Assembly: GCA_973895155.1 (NCBI GenBank)
Contig: OZ316892.1
Span: forward strand, 6,138,001-6,202,000
Length of the DNA stretch: 64,000 nucleotides
Source of the DNA: Marsupella aquatica
Taxonomy: Eukaryota > Marchantiophyta
Direction: 5' to 3'
Of the stretch, positions 32,659-45,535 are shown in pieces (position 1 is the stretch's first letter; each line of letters begins with the position of its first letter). Below the pieces are notes generated by a model. It made no database searches and was not told the origin of the DNA. It was given only the letters and a program-made list of their open reading frames with translations. Position numbers and translations under genes: made by a program.

Positions 32659-35600
32659 ATGGCGAGCTTGCGGATTCCGCTCGTTGGAGATGTTTGGACG
32701 CAGTCCCAGAATGTCGCCTTTCGTTGCAAGTGTGGTGGGGAGGGGATTACCGAGAATCGCAATGTCAGCTTTGACCCGTTTCGGAGAGGGAGGATTCTCG
32801 GAGTGAAGGCGAAACGAGGCAGAGGACAATTAGGGCAAGGACCCGTCTCCGTGTCGTGGAGGGAGAGCGTTCGGACCCTGGCTGTGCATCGGAGGAATTC
32901 CTCTGCTTGCTCTGCTTCCAGGAAGGATTTGGCGTCAGTGGCGAAGGCGGTGGCCGTTGAGGGTCCGGCAGCAGCTCCTGCCGCGGAAGGAGATCAGAAA
33001 GTACAATATGATTGGCGAACGGAGTGGTACCCTCTTTATTTGATAGCAGAGATTCCTCGAAATGCACCTCTGGCACTCAACGTGTATGATCATAATCTGG
33101 TTCTCTTTTACGACGGGGAGGGGAAGCTTCACTGTTTGGAAGACCACTGTCCTCACAGGTGCCTCTTGCTTCTAGCTTTTAATTCTCACACTGTCTTTTG
33201 CTTTTTTAGCTAGTCTCGTTCGAGTACCTGGGGACTTATGAATCAGTGCAACGGCATTTTCCTATCTTCTACCCTTCCTGGTCTGAGTGCAAGATCCTCA
33301 TCGATGATATCATCAAGGGATCTCTTCTCTGAGATCCTTTAGAGTGTTGTCGAACTAAATTTTACAGATGCAAACGTTCTTCTGGTTGATCCGTAATACT
33401 GATCCCCCGTTCAATTCCGCTGTGAAGCTATAATGTAGTGAACTGGGGCATGCAGATCGCGTTTAGCTTATCATCTTGACCGACAGCTGTGGGATGTCGA
33501 CTTTTAGAGATCTCGTGCTTGGTGTGAAATCAAGGCAAGCAGTGGGGGATTTTTGTTTGACCGAATTTGACGAAATAGGTCGATTTGGAGTCTCGGTTGA
33601 GCATTAATGTGCAATAATGCGGCTTATGAACATGTTTCCAGTTCTCTAGGCTTGAGTAAGAAATTGTTAAAAAAGTCATTCACAAGAGTAAAAGTTGCCA
33701 GCAGTTGTTCCTCTTCTCATTCCGACAAGATTCGCATGTCCACAGGGCTGCTAAGCTTTCGGACGGGCAAGTTATCGATGGTAATCTCGAGTGCCTATAC
33801 CACGGCTGGCAATTTAAGGGCGATGGGTCTTGCACAAAAATTCCGCAGGTTGGTAGCTTACAACCTTTAGTCTTCTTCAGCGTTGTGCGCAGTAGGACCA
33901 CCACTAAACTTGGAACATGAAGGATGAGTCGAAGAGTATTCTGGAGGTACTTATTTGTTTTCTTTACACCGGATTTTATTCCATCTCTTCGTCATGAACC
34001 TTAGAAAGGACCGTTGAATATCCTCACGCAGCTGAGGTCAGTTATGGAATGATTCTCAGTTGCGGAGATTGGACGTGTCAAAATCTTTGGGCTCACTCTT
34101 TGTATAGCATGTAACTAGTGGCCTTCATAACCAACTCGCCACGATATAATTCGTTTGAGTCTACCAAAGATTTGCTCGTATGTGATCTGCATTTTCATTA
34201 GGTCTTTCCCACACGTTGCAATGCGACATTTGTTCAATCCACATTTCACGATCTTCTTTAGAAAGTATGACGAAAGTTATCTTGTACACCATTTAGTTAG
34301 ACGGGATTCAAATGTTGATTAAGTGGTTAATAGCGAGCTCTTCATGCTGCGAGCCAGGAAAGCTGTAATTAAAACTGGAACCTTGTCGTCAGACACTAGA
34401 TTTACTGTCGATAGAGTATAAAAAAAATAACTCTTCTCCATTGCTTTGTATTACCGTATATGGTCTGCAATCAGAAATTCTGCAGTCTGACCTTAGTACT
34501 TCCGTATGCTGGGACTTTGTTTATTCTAAAGTCATTTCAACGAGATGACCATTAAACCAGAACGAGTTGCTTTATTACTAAACCTCACAGAATTCCGTTT
34601 TGGCTGCTGAGCAATTTGTGCCCCTCGTCATATGCGCTAATGAACCCTTGACGTTTCTTGTTTGTACAATGCAACAGCTCTCAGCAGGTGCAGTAATTCC
34701 AAAGACGGCATGTGCACGCTCCTATGCAATTAGGGAGTCTCAGGACGTGGTGTGGGTATGGATGGCTGACAAAAACACTGCAGATGACAGCAAAGTTCCC
34801 TGGTTTGAGAACTACGCAAGAGAAGGATTTTCGTCTTCCTCGGCCATACATGAGTTTCCCTACGACCAGTCAGTCCTTGTGGAAAATGTAATGGACCCAG
34901 CTCACATCCATATTGCTCATGATAGAACAGATTTTGCAGCCAAACGGGAAAAAGCAGAAGCTTTGACATTTGACGTCATTGAGCGCAATGAGAGGGGTTT
35001 TGCTGCGTACGTAAAACCAGCCAGTGCCGCAGAACCCTTTCTTTACCGGTTTCAAGCGCCATCTATAGCTCGCAATGATAAGGTCTTCCAGGACAAAGAT
35101 GGAAAAATACAGTACTCAAGTGCTTGTTTCCTGATTCGGCCAACTGGGCAAGGGAAATGTGCAATTATAATTCGTTTTGGGGCCACGACTTTGGGCAACA
35201 TAATGAATGTCATTCCCCAATGGGTTCAACATATGATTGGAGCCAAAATCTTTGAACAAGATATAATTTTTCTAGCTGCACAAAATGAGACACTCATTCG
35301 GAGGGGGGTTGCAACTGAGAATTTGTATCTGAATATTCGCTCCTCAGATACCATGGTGGTGGAATACCGAAAGTGGTTAGATAAAGTTGGACATGGCCTA
35401 CCTTACTACTTTGGGCACAAATCTGTCCATTCTTCACCCGTAGCAGCCTTGGTGGAACGGGCTCCAGCAGGTCTGGAAGCTCACGCTGTCTCCACTCAGC
35501 CCTCGAAAGGGGCATTTGGACATATGTATGCTAGGGATCCAACCAACCGGTATTTCAGGCATATCATTCACTGCAAGGCCTGTAGAACTGCTCTGGGTAA

Positions 35601-35793
35601 CTTCCGGCTGTCCCAGAAGGTGTCCATGGTTCTTGCTGCTCTGTCCACTGCAGTTGCTATCACCCTCTCGAGTACTAAGTGGAGGGCAACACTTGTAGCC
35701 TTAGCATTGATCTTGGGTGTTGTATCCTGGGCATCCTCCCGTGGAGTCAATTACATGACACAGAATTTCATTAGACCCCAGCGACAGTTTTAG
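32659..35793 (+). CDS. Rieske/non-haem iron oxygenase, PTC52 (ACD1-like/TIC55-IV) type
   Basis: Complete 3-exon gene, 572 aa. Exons: 32659-33158, 33746-33848, 34678-35793; phases join exactly. The ATG at 32,659 opens a Ser/Arg-rich, acid-poor stretch of about 110 aa resembling a plastid transit peptide. The Rieske [2Fe-2S] site is C164-P-H166, then C183-L-Y-H186 (16 residues between H166 and C183). The mononuclear iron site is DPAHIHIAH with H277 and H282. The distal C500-K-A-C503 pair and two hydrophobic C-terminal segments (about 518-552) are typical of the pheophorbide-oxygenase/TIC55/PTC52 clade. Blocks such as ARSYAIRESQDVVWVWM and YRKWLDKVGHG match PTC52 (At4g25650) as I recall it. Known relatives sit in the plastid envelope and act in protochlorophyllide-linked import or tetrapyrrole oxidation. 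The exact substrate is uncertain. Confidence 0.93.
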
Positions 35794-36334
35794 TGTTTCA
35801 AGGACAGCAGAAAACGCCCAGGAGCTGGGCTTGTATTTTGGGTTGTATTTTACTTGTAAATGAAGAATTCATCGAATGGCTGGTCTTACTTTGGTGCAGC
35901 ATTTGCTAATGAATCCAGAGCAGCAAAATCTGCGTTCTGTTGCTCGCGTTCATCTCTGGTGAGTAGATTCCCAGAATTACGTGATTCTCAAACTGTTGAA
36001 CTATTCAAATTTGAGGAGTAGATTCCCAGAATTACGTGATTCTGAAGCAGTTGAACTAATGAAATTTGAGGTCTGCATTCACTGGCTGTAAAAGTTTGTC
36101 CAGCTTCCATTTTGGCTCCTCTCTTCAACGGACACTCCATCTACGGGTCTCATCGACGAGTGATTGATTATCTGGATTGAATATTGTCCACTGAATGTCG
36201 CAAGATAGTCTTGCCCTTGATGAGAGACGTAATCCATGCTCTGCGACGCGACCCTACAGACGGGCTTATCTTTCGCATATTTTCACTCTGAGGCCAGTCC
36301 TTCAGACTGCTGCACATAGCCAGCCTTGTTGGTA
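35794..36334. other. 3' flank of the Rieske gene with a 55-bp duplication
   Basis: gagtagattcccagaattac (then gtgattct) occurs at 35961 and 36016, a tandem duplication just downstream of the stop. No gene is seen. Confidence 0.6.
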
Positions 36335-36830
36335 GTTCCGTCACTCAAAAGAGAGCGTTGAGTAGAGATACCAAGATTAGAAACCAAAATTTTGAGTAGG
36401 AGCTCAAAACGTTTCCTGGAAATTTGGTGCTCCCCCTTTTTCCAATGAACTGTATTTCCGAGATCACGCTCGATTATACACTTCTTTCTTGGACTTTCCT
36501 TGCATGCCCCCCGCCCCTCCTCCTCCCTTTCTGGTAGTTCCCTCACTCAAAACAGCATCGAGTATAGGAAGAGTAAATGTATATGTCACAAGTTTTAGCT
36601 CCAATTTATTCCAATTTGAGTGGTCTCATTTTGTTTCCTTTGCACGGAAGCCTTATTAGTTTGGTGATCCTGAATTCGAGAGAGCCAGATACCACCATAA
36701 AAAACCAAGATTTTGAGTACAAGCTCAAAATGTTTTCCAGAAATGTGGTGCGCCCTTTTTTGCAATGAACTAATTTCGAGATCAAGATCAATTATACCCC
36801 CTCTTGGACTTTCCTTATGGACATCTGGTG
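36335..36830. repeat. diverged segmental duplication
   Basis: Blocks at 36,370-36,510 and 36,685-36,820 share accaagattttgagtac-type, gaaatgtggtgcgccc-type and cttggactttcctt sequences, about 320 bp apart. A short cactcaaaa...gagta block also recurs at 36,340 and 36,545. Coding potential is absent. Confidence 0.65.
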
Positions 36831-38029
36831 TACTAAGTTCACTTTGTGGTTTCTTTTACAAAATTATGGTTTTAATTAAGTTCATTGTCATTACCTAGAA
36901 GCAAGTGAAAATCTGTACCGTATTTGCACCACTCTTTCGTACCTTGGTACTTTCTTGGTCATAATGTACTTTTGTTTGCATGTGTATTTGTGGTTTTGTG
37001 TGTTATGTCACTCATTCTTCTTTTATCATGAAATGAATTACATAAAAGACAAAAAACGAAAAGGAATGTTCCAGGATGAACATGCTATAACACTTATATG
37101 CTTGGACCTCATGGCCTTTCTTTGCATCCAAGGACACCTCAGTCAGCATTTTTTTTTAAAGCGATGAAAATTTGTCAAATTTGCCAAATTTGTCCTCATT
37201 TTGCCTCATTCAAAAAGCTTCGCCACTTTTGGTGAAATTGGCCAATTAAAGTTTTCAGGTTTTATGAGCTGGTCTCCCTCACATGGCGTATTAGCCACAG
37301 TCTGGTGGCTCTCCTCAAATCCAGGGAAATCCAACAATAAAAATCTAGAAAATACCAGAAATCTAGGGAATTTAAATACAGAATATTCCTAGCATCTACT
37401 CCACACAAGACAACTTTCACACATAGCCAATTTTAAAAACACAATAAATACGCTGACCTTCATTGTTAGAGAAAGCGAAAACCATATGCTCTAAGATAAT
37501 GACAGCCCACATGAGGGTGTGCTTTTGGCTCCCCTTGAGGAAAACAGACAGAGTAATGTATAACAAAGAACCACATGCTCTAAGATAATGACAACCCACA
37601 TGAGGGTGTGATTTTGGCTCTCGTTTAGGACAATAGACAGATAGAATAATCCATAACTTGGTCCAAGAAGCACTGAATATTTGACACTTTTCTTTCCATC
37701 TAAACACTATCATACACAATCTCATTTTTTCTCATGGTCTGTTTAAAACGAGGTTTAAAAATTATTATCTGAAGCCTCCCTACTGTAGCTGTTAGATGAT
37801 GGTGACATTTTTCCGCTACAATGAGATAGGCCTTAATATGCCATTGTACACCTTTTCCTCACCTTTCACTCTCCTTGCAGCTTGCACCTCCTTTAAATCC
37901 AGTTGCCAGCCCCCCACTCTGCCTCCTTCCTCCCAAGGCTGACTTGCCTACCCCCTACAGCATCCTACTACCTGGGCATCTCATTTTATTAGGGGGTCTC
38001 AAATATGGGGCTGTCATGTGTGTTCCCGG
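36831..38029. other. no recognised gene; 89-bp tandem duplication at 37,486-37,660
   Basis: atgctctaagataatgaca recurs at 37486 and 37575, followed by cccacatgagggtgtg in both. Remaining sequence is AT-rich and shows nothing I recognise. Confidence 0.5.
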
Positions 38030-38310
38030 GAGGTTACTTTTGCCCGTGAGGTGCCCTGCGGGCAAGTATAACGGGGGAAGGAATCTTTGTCACCACAATT
38101 TTTTTACGTCCGTAATGTGACACTCCGGGGGGGGGGGGGGGGGGGGAGAAAGTGACTACGGGAGTCTGTCCCCAGGTGTTTCCGAAATGCCGCGGTCAGA
38201 GTGTGCGGGCTAGCCTAAAGGTCTCCCGCACATTTTCAGGCCGTGTCCACCTGAACCTAACTCGGGCGGCTGCAAAACTCTCCCGGCCCGATATTTGAGT
38301 CCCCCTATTA
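38030..38310. other. GC-rich island with a run of 20 G
   Basis: The run at 38127-38146 follows cgtaatgtgacactcc. The surrounding 280 bp are much more GC-rich than the neighbours (ctgcgggcaagtataacg; ctcgggcggctgcaaaactc). It looks like a piece of a different-composition repeat, perhaps a retroelement end, but I cannot classify it. The homopolymer length may be an assembly estimate. Confidence 0.45.
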
Positions 38311-38905
38311 ACATCACATACTATTGAGAATGGCGTGCAACGGGCATTAGGCTATTCAATGCTGTAAACTGCAAACTGATTTTGCTGTGGTGGGGCATAA
38401 CTTTTGGGGGCATAACCTGTTGGGGAACTGTCCAAAACTTCACTTCTTTTTCACATTTTCAGTTGTAGTTTCATCCACAATTTCAGGAAAGTCTCCTATA
38501 ATTTGTGGAACATGCATGGTGGATCCAGGTTGTAAGATGCACAATAGTGCTTTAAAGGGAAGTCAAAAAGTGGTGTTTGTACCTCATCCTCAACAGATTG
38601 AGGCTGTTGGTTTAAGGGGCTCTAGACAGATTCCAAGTTGTCACCCTCCTATGCTGCTTACCCCAGAGCTTTACTAGGCTTTTCAGTTTTCTGCACAGTA
38701 GGGTTTTAGTCTTCTCTACTCCATTGGGGGTTCTTGTTTTTGTTGTTCCTTGGTTGTGGTGGGAGACTCTTTGCCTTGTTGGACCTCCTGGGTCTTCTTG
38801 GGGCCCTTCCCCTTCCTTCATCCCTCCCTTTTACTGGGTTCTTTTGCATCTGGGATCCTGTCTTCAGGTTTTTGCTTTTTGGCACTTTGGTATATATTAA
38901 GTCAA
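38311..38905 (+). mobile_element. LINE fragment: degenerate ORF end plus 3' tail
   Basis: The frame at 38387-38677 ends CHPPMLLTPELY, the same coding end seen on the minus strand at 16.6 kb (DPPMRFTPKLYQ). About 60 bp later the non-coding tail follows: ttgttggacctcctgggtct, cttttactgggttcttttgc and gatcctgtcttcagg, ending ttggtatatattaa. This is the best-preserved coding-plus-tail copy on the plus strand. Confidence 0.55.
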
Positions 38906-39224
38906 GCATTCTGGTCAAGATTAAAAACAAATCAAAGAACTGTACTATTTTTGGGAGCACGTTTCATTCCCCACATATAGAATAATTTGCTGAACTCAAA
39001 TTGTAGCACAGTTCTATTGGATGATAGAATGTCTTGTATAGTTATAACCAATTGCAAAAAGGGAACACAATGTCCTTTAAAGAAAATAAAATACTGTCAA
39101 AAAGTATTTTCTTCTACTAAGAGAGCAAATAACTTTCAAGGGGAAAACAAATGTTCTTTTAACCAGCAAAAAATTGAAACACCTTTTAAAGTGAATAAAT
39201 AAGAACAACTATCTATCATAGCAA
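38906..39224. other. no recognised gene
   Basis: A-rich sequence between two LINE tails; nothing supported. Confidence 0.4.
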
Positions 39225-39445
39225 CAGAACAAAATTTCATTCGTGACCCTCCTATGCACTTTACTCCAAAACTCTACCAGTGAGGCTCTGCAATTTGTTG
39301 TTCAATAGGGCTCGAGTACGTGTTCGTTGGCCATTGTTTGGGGCTCTTTGGCTTGTTTTGCTCAGATTCTGTCTTCCCTGTTTTTTGCCTTTGTCCTCCC
39401 CCCCCTTCTTTTTTTGGGTTTCTCATCTTTAGGGACCCCGATGGG
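39225..39445 (+). mobile_element. LINE 3'-tail copy
   Basis: Starts with gaccctcctatgcactttac then tccaaaactctaccag, the family's DPPMHFTPKLYQ coding end. It continues ggggctctttggcttgtttt and a ttgggtttctcatcttt-type tail. More diverged than the 38.7-kb copy. Confidence 0.5.
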
Positions 39446-42400
39446 AAGTTCCTTCCAAAATTCCTGGATGCACGTGTAACCACATCAGCATGATTTGTCA
39501 CAAATAACTGTTAGTTATGTAAGAAGAACCAAATCGGACTATTCGTGTTTGAGGCAAGGCAAAGAAAAACAGTTAGACCTGTAGTTGTAAAAATAATGGA
39601 ATACTGAAAAGTAACATTTCAAGTAAACAAAGAAAAGGGTAAAATATGGGTAGAAATTTGGATGAGTTGTGATTGATACATCAATGTTTTCTAGTAATAT
39701 GTTTCAATTTTCTATTTAATCTACACATGTTTGGAATAATGACAAGTAGAAAGAAAGTCTTCAACTACTCTAACATATACCAAGGTAGCATGAGAAACCA
39801 AAGAAACTTTTCAACTTCTCTAACATTTACAAAGGTAACTTAAGAAACAGTTTGGCTACTATGGATAGAGGAGTAACAAGCAAAGGTAATAAAATCCATA
39901 ACTACTATGGGTAGAGGAATACCAAGGGACTCTAAAACCTTTCCACTACTATGGACAATTGAATGTAATATTTTGAAGGAACTATATGGAATGTTACATG
40001 TAATATTGCATAGACATAGAGGTACTAAGGGAAACATTTTGCATGGAGAATTACCCTCGACATTACTATGAATGTACTATATGTCTTCAATCAAACAGTC
40101 CTAACTACCATTATAATTCACTTCATATAGTATCATCCATATTTAATCTTTGTCATCTCATCTATCTATTCCAATGTGCAACTTACTCTTCATGGCTCCA
40201 AAAAGTTCAATAAAACAAGCTTACAGGGGTACTCAAACTAATTGGGATTCTTTCTCCCAACATGACACCTTTGTTCTTTGCAGTATTTTATATACTTACC
40301 AAAACAAAGAGACTTAGATCTTATTGGACTAGCTAGGGAATAAATCTATGGACAGCATTGTAGGTACCCTGTAAATGGTGCATCTGTAATTCAAGGACCA
40401 AGACAGGGCAAAGAGAAAGCAGCAGAAAGAACCAACCAGGCAAACAAAATTAAGTGAGCATAGGGGTACTAGTCCACAAGCTCTTAGAGCATTTCCTAGT
40501 GTTACTGGGTTGGTCTACTGTCACTCTATGTTGACCAAAGTCAAATGAATAAGTTGAACAAATTAGGCAAGCCCAATGGGTTGCTGTGATGCTATTCACT
40601 TGTGATCTTAGGGGGTTTTTTGGTTACTGGATCTGTATATGAAGTGTTGTATAAGGCATTGACTAAATACAAGATTCATTGGTGGGTTCTTCAAGATCTA
40701 ATAATTAGTATCCAACTGTGCCTACATAAGGAGGTACTGAAAACCCAATAACCACTGGGTTTGCTTTTTGACATATCATCCTTACTATATCTATATACAG
40801 TAGACTAACAATCGATAACTCTTTACGCTGTATTTAATGTATAAAGTAGCAAATAGGGTACACCAGAGGAGATGCTCTTACACCACCAGTGTCCCCAAAG
40901 AAAAAAACCTGGTGCCTCGAGGTTACCATAACTAGAAAAAAATGTTCTTACAAATTGTACTATATCGTCTTCCCACAGCTTTGGGATGCGCAATGTAAGG
41001 GCTTGAGGGCAGGAAAAGGAGAGCGGAGACTCTGCTGCCCACAGGCTCTCCATTGCAAACGTGAAGGTCACCTTGAAATAACAAAGGTATCAAATCTTGC
41101 CCGAGATCCTTCTAGATTTAGGGGATTAAACCACCACTAGCCATGACAAATACACCAGGTTTCACCATACATAGTATAATTCCGTTTTGAATTTTCACTA
41201 GAAATAGTATTCTTTTTTGAATTTGTGAAGCAATATGGAACACAGTAAAAATTTCTCAAGAGGTAGACTATTTTGTCCAATAGGTTGTTTTGGGGGCACT
41301 ACGATTTAATTACTGTGACTTAATCAAAGACTTTAGAGCAGGAACAAGAGTTTTGGAGCCAGCCGCTCATAGACTCTTGATAACAAACCTGAAAGTTGCC
41401 TTGAAATAACAAAGCTTTCAGATCTTGCCCATGATTCTTGGCGATGAAGGGGTATTAGATCGTGCCCAAGATTCCTTGAGGGCTGACCTCTTTTGAGTGC
41501 TGATGGCCGGAACACTGTCCAGAGGAGCGAATTGGAACACGGTGAATGACGAAAGAAAGTTACATTAACTGATCGAGCATAGGAGAGAAGGGGAGCTCTT
41601 GAGGACTGCATTGGGCATCAAGATGGGCGGGACCTTGAAATGAGGGGAGCCCCAGCGAGAGGTTAGTCAAGGACGAATGCAGATGGTCAATCTTGGCTTG
41701 ATCCAGGTCATGTTTGGCAATACATGGCAAGATTCTGCTAGATTGGAGCTGCACATGATTGAAGATATTGACTGATTGACATCAATTTTCTTCGGGCCTG
41801 GAATCTGTGTCTTTGCATGAACCCATAGTCAAATGTGTTCAAAAGCACACACCAACGGTGTATGTCCCAAAATTGAGGAGAAGTGCCTCTCATTGTTGAA
41901 CGTGTTGAATTGTTGGAAAGCCATAGGTGTTCATTTATATCATTGCTGGAAGCTGGACACGCAGAGTACACCAGGTACGTGAGTCTTGATCTGGACGGTG
42001 CCTTTGGAAAATGCCAAGCCTTTGTAGCATTCGCGTAGATAATTTGCAGTAGTAAAGGTATATATATGCTATCTGGAGTTCAGGGTTTAGGATTCAGCTG
42101 CACATCGTTCTATTTCTGGAGTCAGTAGAAGATGTGATCTCTGCACCGATGGCCAGACTTTTGGACGCTTTCATTTCTTTGTGCAACTCTCTAATGCCTA
42201 GGGCATTCAGCGATGGCGGAATTTACCAGCTATTCTCTAGTCTCTGGCCCTTTGTTTTGGCACAACTGGATTTTACAGGAAAATTATATTCCTTGGGGGT
42301 TCCCACTCCGGCCCATATGCTCAATGTCCTCCTTTGCGTGACTATTTGTGATCCAGTGTGTGCATTTCCTTTCCTTAAATTGTTTCTTTGGTCCAAAGTT

Positions 42401-44208
42401 CCAAAATTACTTTTGGCTTTTGCAGATTCTTGGCATGGAAGTGGCGATGTTCCCTACTCTCACAAAAGGCTCAGTTGGACCCAAGCATTAGGGGAAGTGA
42501 ATGCTTAAGACGGAAACGCTATGATTGACAGTCAGTGAAGGGCCTCATAACAAGCCTGTCTCGTCCAGAACGCGGTAGGGCAAACGGGGACAAAAATCCA
42601 AACGTGATGACATGATGAGCCTGCAGACCTAGAAAGGATCCTCCATGACAGCTGCAAGTTCCAATCGAGTGTACCCTATTGGTGAACAACCCAGTGTTTT
42701 GACATCAACCAAAAAACAAATCACATTTTCTGTCCCTTCTCGGAAATTTTATGCGCCATTCTCGATGTATTCGTATCTCACTTTAATGAAGGATGAATGT
42801 CGTGCCAAAAACATCCCGCTTCCAAGGCAATGCTTTTCAAAAAAAGTGAAAGGGGACCCCGCCCCAAACTTTCTTCCAAGGCAAAAGGTCGCTAACAAGA
42901 CATATTAAATGCAAATGGAGACAGACTTTACTGATCCTTGTGGTTGTGGCTTGGAAAGATCCTGGACATCCTGTAAGTGAATGTCGTCCGTTCGTAATAC
43001 TCTTTTATCGCTTGTATCGTAGTGAATTTCATCCGTTGGTAATACTCTATCCTCTCTTCTACGTATCTACATCGACAAGGAAGCCTCGTCTTAATCTGAA
43101 GACACCAGTTAGGTGATAGAATCCAGAATTGCGAATCTGCACTGACTTCCCAATGTTTGGTTATTTAACTTCTATTTGTACATCGAATTGTTTACTGTTC
43201 TTTATGCAAGTTACAACCAATTTTAGGCGAATCTTTGCTGCCAGAAGATTTTTGCAGACCATTATGGAATGCAAGAATCACCTATTAAGTGGAAATTTCT
43301 TGGGGCAAAATCACACGTTAAATGTCGTTACGCCGACTCGCATTTCAAAAAACTTGTAAACTGTTTCGGGTTTCGACTTTCTTGCAGTTTTTTTAATGCA
43401 CAACAGCACCACTGTGTTTATTTCAAAGACAGGAACTGGACCTTGTGGATGGTGTTCGATGTCTCAATATCTTGCCTTGAAAGATCCTTTTGGAATTCCA
43501 TACAGAACCACAGAAATCTCAAGGGCAGATTTTAACCATTGAGTATGACACAATGCTGGATTGGTAAAGCTCTATGATATTCTTCTTACAAGAGCAATTG
43601 GTCCTACTTCACCGTGTTGGTTCCGAAAGAAAATTCGCTCTGCCGATTCCTAAACAGATAGAAAAGTTGATGTTTTAACCCACTTTCCAACAATCAATCG
43701 CTCAATCCACCTATATATCACTCTACGTGGAAGTCTAGTTCACATCACGAGAGGAGGTTTGCAATGGTTTATTAGTACTAGGCAAGGTCGTTGGGTTGAT
43801 TAGTGTAGTTTACATGTAGAGTAACCATGCCATGGAGGGGTTCTGGGCTGTAAACCCTGAGGGCATAACCCTTGAACAAAGAAACAGAGACGAGGGGTTT
43901 ACAGTAAACTTGAAACCGAAATATCGGCAAGGGGACCGCTTCCAAAATGGGGGTCCTCAACCTCAAAACAGTAATAATAAACCCCCTGAATACCACGTCA
44001 GCTAGTCATGGTGGGAACTCAATACTAATCACAGTTGTTTGTCATGACATATGTGAGAACCGCTATTCACTGACTATACTAGCTCACCAAAATAATGCTA
44101 ATAAGATCCACGAGTCCCATCATCCGTGATCGGTCGGTTGCACGAGCAGAGAGATATCAAGATAGGAAGAGACAAACAAGAAAGAAAATTGACTTCCACC
44201 AGAAACAA
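39446..44208. other. long gene-poor stretch, nothing recognised
   Basis: The longest frames are plus 42134-42508 (124 codons), plus 42645-42908 and plus 43269-43535. None has a domain, repeat or splice-joined partner that I recognise. Short imperfect repeats of ctactatggatagaggagta-like text lie at 39,855-39,950. Unrecognised genes remain possible around 42.1-43.5 kb. Confidence 0.35.
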
Positions 44209-44402
44209 CGCCCCGGGCTTGTATTCGAAAGGGCTTGTATTCGAAAAGTAAGCCCGGGAGGGGGCGGCAGTTTGAGTTTAAGCCATAGCTTTTATTGAGG
44301 ACACGACATTCTTCTATTCGATGAATAAGGCCTCTATTCAAATAGTACGCCGGGGGCGCCCAGGGGCTGTCTAACTCGGGGGCTTTAATTTATTTAAAGC
44401 GG
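44209..44402. repeat. GC-rich module with repeated (C)TATTCGAA and CCCGGGC words
   Basis: cttgtattcgaaa occurs twice (44219, 44234). ttctattcgatgaataagg and cctctattcaaatagtacgc follow, separated by CCCGGG- and GGGGGCG-containing stretches, with a closing ggctttaatttatttaaagc. Composition and internal word repeats differ sharply from both flanks. I cannot name the repeat family. Confidence 0.55.
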
Positions 44403-44952
44403 AGTTTTAGACTTGGTCATGTTTTGTCACTCTTACTCAAACCCACATTTGAAACAGAAGGCCCGGGCTCTCTAGTAGGACAGGGCGTGATGTAAATTTG
44501 AACGACAACCACTTTTCTGTCAAACCTGCAGTTGTTTGGGGTTTTGAATACAGAGCCCGGACCTTGTTTTTGGTGGGAGATACTAGAATTGGTGGTGATA
44601 TTTGCTGCACCGAATTTGTTTACCGCAACCAATTCTGTGGTTAGCTAGAAATATGCACTACAGTGGTTCAACAGACAAGAAAAGTCCGGTGCTTTGGACA
44701 GATGTAAAAAAAGTCCAAGTTGCCAATTGGGTATGTTGACTTTTCTAAGATTGATTTGTCTTCCTGGACCTCGCTCACTGTGTTCTCGTTTTATGCTGGT
44801 CAAGGCTGGTTTCCAAGACAAAAAGCAAAGGGTCCAATAGTAGTAAGTTGCAGTTTACTGCCAAGATCGTCCTACACTGGCTTAGCTACTTTCCTGTCAG
44901 CGAGCCTGTCAGTCCAATGGTAGTGATCAAAGTCTCCCTCTACTGTGTTTTG
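44403..44952. other. no recognised gene
   Basis: Two further CCCGGGC/GCCCGG words (44,461 and 44,552) echo the preceding module. Nothing else is supported. Confidence 0.4.
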
Positions 44953-45535
44953 GGGAGAATGATCTCTTGTGGTTTTCAGATCACTGTCGGTCTGATCGGC
45001 TTTAAAAAGCGAAGAAGCTAAAGGTAAGTGAACTATATAGCGGAGTATAGTAAGTTAGCAGTTTGCAGCTCGTTTTGAAGGTGGCTCTGACTGAATGTAT
45101 GGGATATTTTAATTAGTGGGCACTTGCTCTAGTCCAGAGCTAGGTTCAACTGTTGTAAGTCTGATTTTCGAAAAAACCAGAGCTGCGTACAGTAGATTGA
45201 AATTCAATCTTAGAAGTAGCTGTTGTGGGGGAGATCTCTTGTGGTTTCCGCACTAGGTCTAATCTGCGACGATGTTAATAGAGATCGACACTGCTCGTAC
45301 TTAACAAAAAACGGTAAAAGATACGTGAAATATGTAATGTAGTAAGGTAGCCTTTTGAAGGTGAGCTTTGACTTAAATCTATGTGATATTTTACAGTGGG
45401 CCTTGGAAAGGTGTACAGTAGTCCATAGCTAGATGAAAATGTTATTAGTCCTATTTCGGAAAGCAAAAACCAGTCAGTGAGAGATACAGTAGATTGAAAT
45501 TCAATGGTTACAGTAGCTGCTGCAGCTCGATCTTG
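44953..45535. repeat. diverged tandem duplication of about 275-300 bp
   Basis: gatctcttgtggttt recurs at about 44960 and 45233, and agtagattgaaattcaat at about 45190 and 45487. Matching text such as gtagtccatagctag and ttttgaaggtg lies between in the same order. By eye the two halves align over their whole length with many differences. Confidence 0.75.
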
